A DNA stretch of 15,254 nucleotides from Planctomycetota bacterium (GCA_026386995.1 JAPLMO010000315.1:1-15254); one strand, 5' to 3'; positions 1 through 7,772 are shown, counted from the stretch's first letter. Notes: generated from the sequence alone by a model not told the origin. Numbers and translations: made by a program.

Positions 1-255
1 GTCGCCGAAGCGGTCGGTCGCCCAGCCGACGACCAGGAGCGCCTGCGCCACGATGCTCAGGACGTGCAGCAGGCCCATGGTGCGCGAAAGTTCCACGTGA
101 TGGCGGAACAGGCGTTGGAGTTCCTTCAGGCGGCCGCGGCGCTTCAGGGCCTCCTCCAGGCGCGCGCGGGAAAAGCCGTTCAAGGCGTAGTGGGTAAGCG
201 CGAAAAAAAGGGCCAGGCCGGTGACGATCAGGGCGGACCAGAACCAGAGGTTCAA
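1..255 (-). CDS. CNNM-domain (CorC/HlyC-type) membrane transporter, N-terminal part only
   Basis: The visible part is the first 85 codons; the C-terminus lies beyond the left edge. It opens with a hydrophobic membrane helix (LNLWFWSALIVTGLALFFAL). A basic amphipathic stretch follows (SRARLEEALKRRGRLKELQR) and then a second hydrophobic segment (LLHVLSIVAQALLVVGW). This order matches the start of the CNNM/DUF21 domain of the CorC/HlyC family. Those proteins usually carry CBS and CorC_HlyC domains further on and are linked to Mg2+/Co2+ export or tolerance. The TTG start at 255 is inferred. A strong AGGAGG (269-274) overlaps the ybeY stop and lies 12-13 bases upstream of TTG, so an in-frame CTG at 261 is spaced better. 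The position directly after ybeY is the usual ybeY-corC arrangement. The family is fairly sure; the ion specificity cannot be judged. Confidence 0.82.
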   Translation of the reverse strand, partial: MNLWFWSALIVTGLALFFALTHYALNGFSRARLEEALKRRGRLKELQRLFRHHVELSRTMGLLHVLSIVAQALLVVGWATDRFGD

Positions 256-268
256 GAGCAGCGCTGGC

Positions 269-274
269 CCTCCT
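269..274 (-). promoter_or_regulatory. Shine-Dalgarno of the CNNM gene, overlapping the ybeY stop
   Basis: The minus strand reads TAGGAGG, in which the first three bases are the ybeY stop codon. This implies translational coupling of ybeY to the downstream CNNM gene. No ATG follows at normal spacing, so the gene must use a non-ATG start: TTG at 255, or CTG at 261. Confidence 0.6.
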
Positions 275-749
275 ATTGAACCACGGTCCGGCCGGCGTAG
301 ACGCAGCCGAAACCGAATTCCTCCAGCAGGGCGTCTTCGCGGGCGTGCATCCGGCGGGCCAGGTCGGGATTGCGGTCGTCGTAGCCCATCAGGTGCAGCA
401 GGCCGTGGATGATGTAGAGCATGAGTTCGCCCCGGGGATCGGTGTTCGCGGACTGGGCCTGCTGGGCGGCCAGTTCGGCGGATGCGATGATTTCGCCGTT
501 CAGGCCGCAACTGGCGGCGCCGCACGGCCAGTCGAGGTCTTCCAGGGGGAAACTGATGACGTCGGTCAGAGTATCGTGACCGAGATACTCGCGGTTCAGG
601 TCACGCATGTGGCGGTTGTCCGTCAGGACGATGCTGAGGCTCTTGGCCGAGCGGCCTTCCTCTTTGATCACACGGCGGATGACTTGCAGGACCTGTTTCC
701 GGTCCAGTCGCACATAGTCTTGCAGGTCAGTGATCTCGATCTTGGCCAT
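273..749 (-). CDS. ybeY: Endoribonuclease YbeY (rRNA maturation factor)
   Basis: The 158-residue product is of normal length for YbeY, a metal-dependent single-strand endoribonuclease in 16S rRNA 3' end maturation and ribosome quality control. Family hallmarks are LNREYLGHDTLTDVISFPLE and, later, the metal site HGLLHLMGYDD. The first two histidines of the H-x3-H-x5-H motif are present, but the third metal ligand is Asp (GYDD) where most bacterial YbeYs have His (GYDH). The start chosen is ATG at 749, giving MAKIEI, with GGAG 5 bases upstream; an in-frame TTG at 779 has weaker support. ybeY follows pgpH after about 95 bases and is tightly followed by the CNNM gene, as in the common phoH-pgpH-ybeY-corC order. 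Confidence 0.95.
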   Translation of the reverse strand: MAKIEITDLQDYVRLDRKQVLQVIRRVIKEEGRSAKSLSIVLTDNRHMRDLNREYLGHDTLTDVISFPLEDLDWPCGAASCGLNGEIIASAELAAQQAQSANTDPRGELMLYIIHGLLHLMGYDDRNPDLARRMHAREDALLEEFGFGCVYAGRTVVQ

Positions 750-844
750 AGATGCTCCAACTTCCCGGAAAGGCTGCAATCAAGATCCCCACGGCCGCCG
801 GTCCGGCGCCTGCGTCAGCCGGCCGGCAAATCCTCGGGGCCATA

Positions 845-3268
845 TCACCCGGGTTCAACCGTGCCCGGTTCGGGGCGGCCCTTTGAGAAGGGCATGCTGC
901 TGTCGCCCCGCGCAGCGCCGTCGCTCGTTTCGGCCGAGCGGCGGTCCATCGGGTAAACGGTGCGTGCATGGTACACGGAGAGCAGGGTCTTCGTCAAGGT
1001 CTCCTCGACCACGTGAAGGTCGGTCAGCGTCAGGCCGCTGGCGTCCAGTTGGCCGTCCATGAGCCGCTTCATGACGATATCGTGCACGGCGGCGCCGACC
1101 TTCGGAGGCGAGCGGTCGGTCAGGCTTCGCGTGATGCCCTCGGCGGCGTCGGCGAGCATGACGATGGCGGTCTCGCGCGAGCGCGGCTTGGGGCCGCTAT
1201 AGCGGAAGTTGGATTCCGGGGGCGGGTCGCGCTTGGCCTGGGCGGCCTGGCGGACGGCCTCGCGATAGAAATACTCCGTCAGGCACGTGCCGTGGTGCTC
1301 GGCGATGAATTGCTTGATGATGGGCGGCAGGCCCAGGCGGTCGGCCATGTCGAGGCCGTCCTTGACGTGTCGAAGGATGACCTCGTGGTTGGTGATGGGC
1401 GGGGCGTTGCGTGCGACTTCGCCGGCGGGGCGGTTCTCGCCGAAAGACATCGGCTTCAGGGCCTTGCCGATGTCGTGGAAATACGCGCCGACTCGGGCCA
1501 GCAGCCCCCGCGCGCCGATCCGCTCGGCCGCCGCCTCGGCCAGCGTGCCGATCAGCAGGCTGTGCGTGTACGTGCCGGGCGCCTCCAGCGCCAGCCGCCG
1601 CAGGGCAGGCTGGTTGACGTCGCACAGTTCCAGCAGGCTGATGTTGGTGACGATGCCGAAGGCGCGCTCGATGAAGGGCAGGATGGCCAGCATGATGATG
1701 CCCGCCCCCAGGCCGACGCCGAAATACAGAGTCGCCGGCCAGAGGATCATTGTGAATACGTCGCCGTCCGTATAGTCCGTGCGCCAGAGGGCCAGGCCCG
1801 TCCGCGCCGCGAAGAAGGCGGCGCCCGCCAAGGCCCCCACCTCGACGAGTTTCGAGCGGTTGTTGATCTCATCCAGCGCCAGGATTGCCACGCTGGTCCC
1901 GGCGGCCGCCGTGATCGCCCAGTCCAGGTCGGCCCGCGTCGCGACGGCCACCATGAAGATCAGCGTCCAGACCAGGGCCAGGGCGAACGTCCGGGTGTAG
2001 GCCACCGCCACGATCATGCCGGCTGTGGCCAGGAGGAACGTGTAGAATTCGGGCGGTCCGCGGCCCTGGGCCACCGTTTTGGCCGCCCCGAGCACCAGCA
2101 CGCACAGGCCGGCCAGGATCAGGCCCCGCGGCATCGACCTGGCGACGTTCGGCTGGAGCCGGATGGCGCTGGCCGCCAGCAGTGTCACCAGCAGGCCCAG
2201 GACGACCAGCGCGCCTACCCACGCCAGCACGCGCCGGGCCCACCCGAGGTCCGCCAGGCGGGCTTCCTGTTCCTGCTCCAGGAGTTTCAGGTCCGCGTCG
2301 GCGATCTCCTTGCCGGCCTCGACGAGGGTCGTGTTGGCCTTGCGATGCACCAAGACGGGCTTGACCTCGGCCTTGGCGGCCACGCGGCGGTTGTCGGTCT
2401 GGACCGGATCGTAAATGAGCGTCGGGCCTATGCGCGGCGCCGCTGCGGCCGCAAGGGCCTCTACTCCAGCCTCGCCGAAGATTGGCCCCAGCGACGGGCC
2501 GAGCAACCGCTCCAGCCGCGCTCGAATCGGCTCGACTTGCTCCGACACCAGCACGTCCTGGATGGGCACCTGGACGTCGCCCTGGGGCATCATGACGATG
2601 GCAATGGGCTGCGGCTCTTCCAGGATCGGCGCGACTTCCGGCGAGAGGCCGGCCGGCAGTTGATCGCGCAGTTCCTTGATGGCGCTGAGGCGCACCGACC
2701 GCTGGTACCCCTCCACGCTGACGATCGGGAGGTTCGTGGGGTCGGTCAGCGCGGTCATGGCCTTTGTGATCGTTTCCTGGACGGTCGGCAGGTTCTCGCC
2801 CTTCTCGCCGAGGGCGGCCTTAAGGGCGGCGAACGTCTCGGGGGTGAGTTTCCACTCGTTGCGTATCGCTTCGGGGACCTGGTCCATGGCGGCCGCCTTG
2901 GCCGCCGCGGCGGCCAGCGCCATGAGACCGTCTTTCATCGTCACCACCGGCCGCGGATCGGGGTCGTAGATGGACGGCACGCGCACCAGGGCCGCAAGGT
3001 TCCGCACCGAGGCCGTCACCTCGTGGTCCACGTAATCGAAGTTGACGCGGGCCATGATGGGGTGGGTCGTGTGCTCCCCCTTGCGGACGGGCAGGGGCGT
3101 GCGCGGCAGTTGAACGATCAGGAGGGCTGCCACGACCAGGCCCGCCAGGATGCCGACGCGCGGCAGAACCTCGGGCGATGCGAGCGTCCGGAACCATGTC
3201 GGAGGGCGGCCGAGCGGGAGAAGGGCCGTTGGCGGCGTCTCGGTTGCCCGGCGTTTCCAGAATCTCAT
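845..3268 (-). CDS. pgpH: 7TM-HD family c-di-AMP phosphodiesterase (PgpH type)
   Basis: This 807-residue membrane protein has the PgpH architecture. A short cytoplasmic N-terminus is followed by a first membrane helix (about residues 36-54) and an extracytoplasmic 7TMR-HD domain (about 60-340). A multi-helix membrane block (about 345-540) then leads to a cytoplasmic HD phosphohydrolase domain (about 560-770). HD residues are visible: GTYTHS (H569), AYFHDIGK (H598, D599), NHEVILRH (H628), EHHG (H658/H659) and LADAAEG (D707). In studied members this domain hydrolyses cyclic di-AMP to pApA. Whether this host makes c-di-AMP cannot be seen here. The ATG at 3268 has an AGGA just upstream and lies 12 bases after the phoH stop, so the two are probably co-transcribed. 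The last codons contain a small GCCCTT/AAGGGC hairpin (878-893) with no obvious role. Confidence 0.94.
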   Translation of the reverse strand: MRFWKRRATETPPTALLPLGRPPTWFRTLASPEVLPRVGILAGLVVAALLIVQLPRTPLPVRKGEHTTHPIMARVNFDYVDHEVTASVRNLAALVRVPSIYDPDPRPVVTMKDGLMALAAAAAKAAAMDQVPEAIRNEWKLTPETFAALKAALGEKGENLPTVQETITKAMTALTDPTNLPIVSVEGYQRSVRLSAIKELRDQLPAGLSPEVAPILEEPQPIAIVMMPQGDVQVPIQDVLVSEQVEPIRARLERLLGPSLGPIFGEAGVEALAAAAAPRIGPTLIYDPVQTDNRRVAAKAEVKPVLVHRKANTTLVEAGKEIADADLKLLEQEQEARLADLGWARRVLAWVGALVVLGLLVTLLAASAIRLQPNVARSMPRGLILAGLCVLVLGAAKTVAQGRGPPEFYTFLLATAGMIVAVAYTRTFALALVWTLIFMVAVATRADLDWAITAAAGTSVAILALDEINNRSKLVEVGALAGAAFFAARTGLALWRTDYTDGDVFTMILWPATLYFGVGLGAGIIMLAILPFIERAFGIVTNISLLELCDVNQPALRRLALEAPGTYTHSLLIGTLAEAAAERIGARGLLARVGAYFHDIGKALKPMSFGENRPAGEVARNAPPITNHEVILRHVKDGLDMADRLGLPPIIKQFIAEHHGTCLTEYFYREAVRQAAQAKRDPPPESNFRYSGPKPRSRETAIVMLADAAEGITRSLTDRSPPKVGAAVHDIVMKRLMDGQLDASGLTLTDLHVVEETLTKTLLSVYHARTVYPMDRRSAETSDGAARGDSSMPFSKGRPEPGTVEPG

Positions 3269-3280
3269 AGTGGCGTCCTG

Positions 3281-4276
3281 CTATGACCGGCTGCCCTGCG
3301 GCTCTTCCTTCCCGCCGGGCGCGAAGCGCAAACCGCGGCCGCCGTGCTCGGCATGCTCGTAGGCGTTGACGATGTCCTGCACGAGCCTGTGCCGCACGAT
3401 ATCGGCCTGCGTCATTTCGTGGAACTCTATGCCGTCGATGCCCGCGAGTTTTTCCCAAGCGTCGACCAGGCCGCTCTTCATTCCCGCCTGGAGGTCCACC
3501 TGGGTGATGTCGCCGGTCACGACCATCTTGGAGCGTATGCCCATGCGGGTCAGGAACATTTTCATCTGGCCCGGCGTGGTGTTCTGCGCCTCGTCCAGGA
3601 TGATGTAGGCGTCGTTCAGGGTGCGGCCGCGCATGTACGCCAGCGGGATGATCTCGATGATGTCGCTTTCCATGTACGCGCGGACCTGCTCGAAGCCCAT
3701 CATGTCGTGCAGGGCGTCCAGCAGGGGACGCAGGTACGGGTGGACCTTGGCAAGGATGTCGCCGGGCAGGAAGCCCAACTTCTCGCCCGCCTCGACCGCC
3801 GGCCGCACCAGCACGATACGCTTGATCTGCCGGCGCTTCAGGGCCTGGACGGTCATGGCGACCGCCAGGTACGTCTTGCCGCTGCCGGCCGGGCCGATGC
3901 AGAAGACGAGGTCGTTTTTTTCGGTCGCGTGGCAGTAGGCCAGTTGCCCGGGGGTCTGGGGCCGGACGGGCCGGCCCGAGACGAAGACCTCGATCTGCTG
4001 GAGCGAGGGTGTGTGGCCCGACCGGGCGACCGTGTCGATGATCTGCTGGACTTCGCGTTCAGAGATGACGAGGCCGTCCTCGGCCATGCGCTGGAGTTCT
4101 TCCAGGACCAACTGGGCCTCGCGCACGGACTCCGCGGCGCCGAGGACGTGGATGTCGGACTCTCGTGCTGCAAGGCGCACGCCGAACGCGTCCCGGATGA
4201 GGCGCAAGTGCCTGTCTCGCGGGCCGAACACCAGGTGGCGGTGCTCGTCACTCGGCAATTTGAAGGTCTTTTCCAT
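3281..4276 (-). CDS. phoH: PhoH family ATPase
   Basis: The 331-residue product is a cytoplasmic P-loop ATPase of the PhoH/YbeZ family, thought to act in RNA metabolism together with YbeY. An N-terminal KH-like region (about 1-100) precedes the ATPase core. Walker A is GPAGSGKT (128-135) and Walker B is AYIILDEAQNTTPGQMKMF with DEAQ at 228-231. VTGDITQVDL follows. The frame is open upstream to 4450, but that part merely reads through a palindromic repeat (VARLACPAV...). The chosen start is ATG at 4276 (MEKTFKLPSD), with AGGA 4 bases upstream and the usual family N-terminus. The gene is followed closely by pgpH. A 125-base repeat element ends only about 6 bases upstream of its Shine-Dalgarno, so any native promoter near the gene has probably been displaced. 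Confidence 0.96.
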   Translation of the reverse strand: MEKTFKLPSDEHRHLVFGPRDRHLRLIRDAFGVRLAARESDIHVLGAAESVREAQLVLEELQRMAEDGLVISEREVQQIIDTVARSGHTPSLQQIEVFVSGRPVRPQTPGQLAYCHATEKNDLVFCIGPAGSGKTYLAVAMTVQALKRRQIKRIVLVRPAVEAGEKLGFLPGDILAKVHPYLRPLLDALHDMMGFEQVRAYMESDIIEIIPLAYMRGRTLNDAYIILDEAQNTTPGQMKMFLTRMGIRSKMVVTGDITQVDLQAGMKSGLVDAWEKLAGIDGIEFHEMTQADIVRHRLVQDIVNAYEHAEHGGRGLRFAPGGKEEPQGSRS

Positions 4277-4290
4277 CGGTTCCTGCGGCG

Positions 4291-4415
4291 CGCACAAGCC
4301 ACAATAGCGGCTGTGGCACGGCTGGCTTGTCCAGCCGTGGGGAACGTCGCCGGCCTTCGCCACGGCTGGACAAGCCAGCCGTGCCACATCGCCGGTAGTG
4401 ACGCTAAACACGTAC
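4291..4415 (+). repeat. 125-base palindromic repeat element, copy 1 (phoH 5' region)
   Basis: Two perfectly complementary 29-base arms (4312-4340 and 4360-4388) flank a 19-base centre. Each arm is itself a hairpin, CACGGCTGG / CCAGCCGTG around CTTGT, so the element can fold as one long stem or as two REP-like hairpins. The same 125-base unit, with few differences and in the same orientation, occurs at 5433-5557. Homology covers the flanks as well (left CGCACAAGCC, right GACGCTAAACACGTAC). This copy lacks the GTTTAGCGTC left terminal repeat seen beside copy 2. It fills most of the cdsA-phoH gap. Confidence 0.93.
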
Positions 4416-4472
4416 ACAGCGTAACCATGCCGCCCTGCGCTCTGCGCCAAACGCTACCGCAGTCGACCATTA

Positions 4473-5381
4473 TCACGATGGCAGGGCGTCGGTCAATAGG
4501 ACAAGCACAAGATATGCGACCGGGGCGCCGCCCAAGACCGAGTCGAGAATGTCCAGGGCGCCGCCGAAACCGGGGAGAGGTCCGCTGTCCTTCACGCCGC
4601 ACGCACGCTTGATCAGGCTTTCGCCGAGGTCCCCCAGGACGGCCGCGAGGCTGACGGCGAGGCCGAAAACGAGCATCTGGGGCCACGTAAACCGCCCCCA
4701 GACGCAACCGATGGCCACGGCCGCGCCCGTCCCGCCCGCAATCGCCCCGGCCAGGCCTTCCCACGTTTTCTTCGGGCTGAGCGTGGGCACGAGTTTGTGC
4801 CGCCCCAGCGTCGAGCCGACGGCGTAGGCGCCGATGTCGCTAGCCTTGACCGTCCCGAGCGCCAGCAAGAGGTACAGGCATCCCTCGACGGGGTCCGGCG
4901 AAAGGAACCGCACCTTGGCCAGGAACACGCCCGGGAGGCCCAGCGTCAGGACCACCAAGACGGTCCAGCCGACGCCGGCCATCGCGCGGGCCAAGTCGCC
5001 GCCGGTCCGCTCGATAGTAATAATGTAAGAGACGAACGCGGTGAACACCAGCCCCAGGACGAGCAGCAGGTACAGTTCCAGGCCGCGCACGTCAAGCCAC
5101 TCCGGTATGCCGCAAGGCCGGCGGATCTCGACCCACGCAGCCGCGATCATCAGGACGACGAACGTGACGGCCACCCCGGGCCGGTACGGAAACCCGCGCA
5201 GCCGCAGCATCCGGAAGAACTCCCAGCATCCCACGAGCAGCACCGCCGCGAGGACGATCCAGAACACCGGCGCGATCGCCAGGTCCGTGGCGCGGTAGAT
5301 GGCCAGGTCGCCGAAGACCAGGGCCAGAGTGACGGCGGTCAGGACCGAGCCGAGCGTTATGCGCGTTTGTGCGTGGGTCAT
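4473..5381 (-). CDS. cdsA: Phosphatidate cytidylyltransferase (CDP-diacylglycerol synthase)
   Basis: This 302-residue polytopic inner-membrane enzyme makes CDP-diacylglycerol from CTP and phosphatidic acid, the precursor of the main phospholipids. Hydrophobic helices cover most of the first 160 residues. The conserved C-terminal half has KASDIGAYAVG (179-189), LSPKKTWEGLAG (201-212) and GDLGESLIKRACGVKDSGPL (250-269), then PGFGGALDILDS. The last part deviates from the classical signature: Phe replaces the His of PGHGG, and Ile replaces Arg in LDR. The catalytic Lys/Asp positions remain. The start is ATG at 5381 with only a weak purine-rich ribosome site (GGAAA). It follows uppS, the usual uppS-cdsA order. 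Repeat elements lie on both sides, in the uppS-cdsA and cdsA-phoH gaps. Confidence 0.93.
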   Translation of the reverse strand: MTHAQTRITLGSVLTAVTLALVFGDLAIYRATDLAIAPVFWIVLAAVLLVGCWEFFRMLRLRGFPYRPGVAVTFVVLMIAAAWVEIRRPCGIPEWLDVRGLELYLLLVLGLVFTAFVSYIITIERTGGDLARAMAGVGWTVLVVLTLGLPGVFLAKVRFLSPDPVEGCLYLLLALGTVKASDIGAYAVGSTLGRHKLVPTLSPKKTWEGLAGAIAGGTGAAVAIGCVWGRFTWPQMLVFGLAVSLAAVLGDLGESLIKRACGVKDSGPLPGFGGALDILDSVLGGAPVAYLVLVLLTDALPS

Positions 5382-5419
5382 TTTCCATTCTCACTGCTGC
5401 GCGGCGGGTCCGGATACCC

Positions 5420-5557
5420 GTTTAGCGTCTCACGCACAAGCCACAATAGCGGCTGTGGCACGGCTGGCTTGTCCAGCCGTGGGGAGCGCCGCCGGCCTTC
5501 ACCACGGCTGGACAATCCAGCCGTGCCACATTGCCGGTAGTGACGCTAAACACGTAC
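5420..5557 (+). repeat. Palindromic repeat element, copy 2, with 10-base terminal inverted repeats (cdsA 5' region)
   Basis: Positions 5433-5557 repeat the 125-base unit at 4291-4415. The inverted arms are 5454-5482 and 5502-5530, complementary except for one base. On the left this copy also has GTTTAGCGTC (5420-5429), the exact reverse complement of GACGCTAAAC at 5542-5551. The element is therefore bounded by perfect 10-base terminal inverted repeats 132 bases apart, like a miniature inverted-repeat element. No clear target-site duplication is visible and there is no transposase gene in the window. Confidence 0.93.
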
Positions 5558-5582
5558 TCTGACCCACCGCGCCAAGTCCAGA

Positions 5583-6356
5583 TCAGTCCGCGGCGTCGGG
5601 TTTCAGGGCGCCGAAGCGGCGCTCGCGCCTCGAGAAATCGCGCATGGCCGCCCAGAGGTCCGGGTCGCGGAAGTCCGGCCAGAGCGTCTCTGTTACCCAG
5701 ATTTCCGCGTACGAGGTCTGCCACAAGAGGAAGTTCGACAGCCGCATCTCGCCGGCCGTGCGGACCAGGAGGTCCGGGTCGGGCATGCCGGCCGTGTCAA
5801 GTTCCGCCGCAAACGTTTCCTCCGTGATGGGCGCGATCTCCGTCCCGAGTCGCGCACACGTCCTTTGTTGTGCAACCAGCCGCCGCGCGGCATCGACGAT
5901 CTCCTGGCGGCCGCCGTAGTTGACGGCCAGGCACAAGGTCATGCCGGTGTTGCCGGCCGACATCTCGATGGTCCGGTATACCTCCTCCATGACCTGCGGC
6001 GGGATGCCCTCGCGGCGGCCGATGGTGCGGAACCGGATTTTGTTCTTCAGGATCGTCGGCCGTTCCTGGATGAGGTGCAGCCGGTAGAGTTCCATCAGGA
6101 AATCGACTTCTTCGCGGGGGCGGCGCCAGTTCTCGCTCGAGAACGCGAAGAGCGTGAGTTGCGCGAGGTTCAGGCGGGCGCACTCTTCGGTGATGCGGCG
6201 GACGGTCTCGGCGCCGCGGCGATGGCCCTCGATGCGCGGCAGGCCCTGCGACTTGGCCCAGCGGCCGTTGCCGTCCATGATGATGGCGATGTGCCGCGGC
6301 CAGCGCTGCCGGGGCACGTCGGCGAGAGGCTCCGGGATGTATGACGGGTCGGCCAT
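5583..6356 (-). CDS. uppS: Isoprenyl transferase (undecaprenyl diphosphate synthase)
   Basis: This cis-prenyltransferase condenses isopentenyl diphosphate units onto farnesyl diphosphate to give the C55 lipid carrier for cell-wall and glycan synthesis. It has the full family signature: IAIIMDGNGRWAKSQG with the catalytic Asp at about residue 28, EGHRRGAET, LFAFSSENWRRP, AVNYGGRQEI, and the C-terminal PDLLVRTAGEMRLSNFLLWQ followed by TLWPDF. The start is uncertain. ATG at 6356 (MADPSYIP) gives 257 residues, the usual length. ATG at 6386 (MTANFALC) would add ten residues. Neither has a convincing Shine-Dalgarno. It lies between purA and cdsA on the same strand. Confidence 0.95.
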   Translation of the reverse strand: MADPSYIPEPLADVPRQRWPRHIAIIMDGNGRWAKSQGLPRIEGHRRGAETVRRITEECARLNLAQLTLFAFSSENWRRPREEVDFLMELYRLHLIQERPTILKNKIRFRTIGRREGIPPQVMEEVYRTIEMSAGNTGMTLCLAVNYGGRQEIVDAARRLVAQQRTCARLGTEIAPITEETFAAELDTAGMPDPDLLVRTAGEMRLSNFLLWQTSYAEIWVTETLWPDFRDPDLWAAMRDFSRRERRFGALKPDAAD

Positions 6357-6416
6357 GGTTTCGCACAAGGCGAAGTTCGCTGTCATGCCCAAACGGCGTC
6401 TAACTCGTCAGGATAA

Positions 6417-6442
6417 CATGGTCACGCAACAGCGTGACCATG
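6417..6442. repeat. Perfect stem-loop between purA and uppS
   Basis: CATGGTCACGC (6417-6427) pairs perfectly with GCGTGACCATG (6432-6442) around AACA. No T-run follows on the minus strand, so it is not a classical terminator, although it lies just after the purA stop. Read on the minus strand it begins GGGTGGCATG, the same edge as the stem-loop at 14490-14520, so it may be one more member of the mobile palindromes. Confidence 0.75.
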
Positions 6443-6453
6443 CCACCCGTCCC

Positions 6454-7743
6454 TTACGACCGAAAGATGGTCTGCTCGCGGTCCGGACCGACGCTGATCA
6501 TCCGGACCGGCGCCCCGATGATCTCCTCCACGCGCCTGACGTACGCGCGGGTGGCGCGCGGCAACTGCTTGAACGACCGGGCGCCCGAGATGTCCTCCGT
6601 CCACGGCTCGAGGCGCTCCAGGATCGGCTTGGCTTCCTGGAGGGCGACCGGGTCGTCCGGAAACTCTTTCAGCGTCTTGCCGCCGACCTTGTAGCCCGTG
6701 CAGACCTTAAGTTCTGGCAGTTTGCCGAGCACGTCCAGCAACGTGATGACGATGCCGTCGATGCCGTTGAGGCGCGCCGAGTAGCGGATGGCGAACGTGT
6801 CGAGCCAGCCGCAGCGGCGCGGCCGGCCGGTCGTGGTGCCGTACTCGTGGCCTTGCTCGCGGATCTGATCGCCCAGGGCGTCCTTGAGTTCGGTGGGGAG
6901 GGGCCCCTCGCCGACGCGCGTCGTGTATGCCTTGACCACGCCCAGGATCTCGCCTATCGCCCGGGCCGGCACGCCCGTGCCCGGCCAAGCCCCGGCGGCC
7001 GAGGCGCTGGAACTCGTCACGTACGGGTACGTGCCGTGGTCGATGTCCAGGAGCGTGCCCTGGGCGCCCTCAAAGAGGATGCGTTTGCCCTTCTCGACGG
7101 CGGCGAGCAGATAGGCCGTCGTGTCGGCAATCATCGGGCGGAGGGCCTTGCCGTAGGCGGCATATTCCTTCCAGATGGCGCCGGCGTCGAGGCCCGTCTC
7201 GCCGAAGACCTTCGTGAAGACGAGGTTGCGGCTCTCGACGATCCGCTCGACCTTCTTCTTGAGGTGCTCGGGCCGCAGGAACTCGCCCAGGCGGATGGCA
7301 TGGACGCGGTTCGCCTTGTCGGCGTACGCCGGCCCGATGCCCCGAAGGGTCGTCCCGATCTTGCCCTTGCCCTGGTGCTTTTCGGAGAGTTCCTCGATCT
7401 TGCGGTGCCAGGGCCAGATGGTGTGCGCGCGGCTGGAGACCAGGAGGCGTTTCCGCAGACGCGACGCCTTGCCCTCGTGCCGCGTGACCTCTTCCAGGAG
7501 GACCTTCGGGTCCACGACCACGCCGCCGCCGATGACGCACGTGGCGTTCTTGTGGAAGAGGCCCGAGGGCACCAGGTGCAGTTTGTAGGTCTTGCCGTCG
7601 AAGACGACGGTGTGGCCGGCGTTGTTACCGCCGTTGTAGCGGACGACGACGTCGTGCTCGGCGGCCATGAGATCGACGATCTTGCCCTTGGCCTCATCGC
7701 CCCACGTCAGGCCGACGATCAGCGTATTCTTCTTGGATTTCAC
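6454..7743 (-). CDS. purA: Adenylosuccinate synthetase
   Basis: This 429-residue enzyme joins IMP and aspartate using GTP to give adenylosuccinate, the first step from IMP to AMP. Its length fits the family. The N-terminal loop is GLTWGDEAKGKIVDL with the catalytic Asp at residue 16, and GGNNAGHT supplies the catalytic His at 44. Later signatures are GTTLRGIGPAYADK, GTTTGRPRRCGWLD and GPDREQTIF near the end. The P-loop-like motif reads GDEAKGK rather than the usual GDEGKGK, and Thr replaces the common Gln two residues before GDE. The start is GTG at 7743, supported by GGGAGG 9 bases upstream; the open frame to 8397 has no homology and overlaps the dehydrogenase gene. The 5' leader is rich in hairpins. 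Confidence 0.96.
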   Translation of the reverse strand: MKSKKNTLIVGLTWGDEAKGKIVDLMAAEHDVVVRYNGGNNAGHTVVFDGKTYKLHLVPSGLFHKNATCVIGGGVVVDPKVLLEEVTRHEGKASRLRKRLLVSSRAHTIWPWHRKIEELSEKHQGKGKIGTTLRGIGPAYADKANRVHAIRLGEFLRPEHLKKKVERIVESRNLVFTKVFGETGLDAGAIWKEYAAYGKALRPMIADTTAYLLAAVEKGKRILFEGAQGTLLDIDHGTYPYVTSSSASAAGAWPGTGVPARAIGEILGVVKAYTTRVGEGPLPTELKDALGDQIREQGHEYGTTTGRPRRCGWLDTFAIRYSARLNGIDGIVITLLDVLGKLPELKVCTGYKVGGKTLKEFPDDPVALQEAKPILERLEPWTEDISGARSFKQLPRATRAYVRRVEEIIGAPVRMISVGPDREQTIFRS

Positions 7744-7752
7744 GTCCGAAAG

Positions 7753-7758
7753 CCTCCC
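7753..7758 (-). promoter_or_regulatory. Shine-Dalgarno that sets the purA GTG start
   Basis: GGGAGG on the minus strand sits 9 bases before GTG at 7743. It settles the start against the much longer in-frame extension and marks the end of the structured leader. Confidence 0.75.
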
Positions 7759-7772
7759 ATGAACTCCGCGGT

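Noticed and set aside
750..844. Regulatory structure between pgpH and ybeY
   Set aside because: The gap is only GC-rich with short chance pairings; no terminator or promoter pattern stood out.
968..3286. Long plus-strand open frame (772 codons) opposite pgpH
   Set aside because: The product is Gln/Arg/Gly-rich without family features, while the opposite strand encodes a complete 7TM-HD protein. GC-rich codons keep the antisense frame open.
4277..4450. N-terminal extension of phoH
   Set aside because: It translates the palindromic repeat and removes the natural PhoH N-terminus. ATG at 4276 has a ribosome site.
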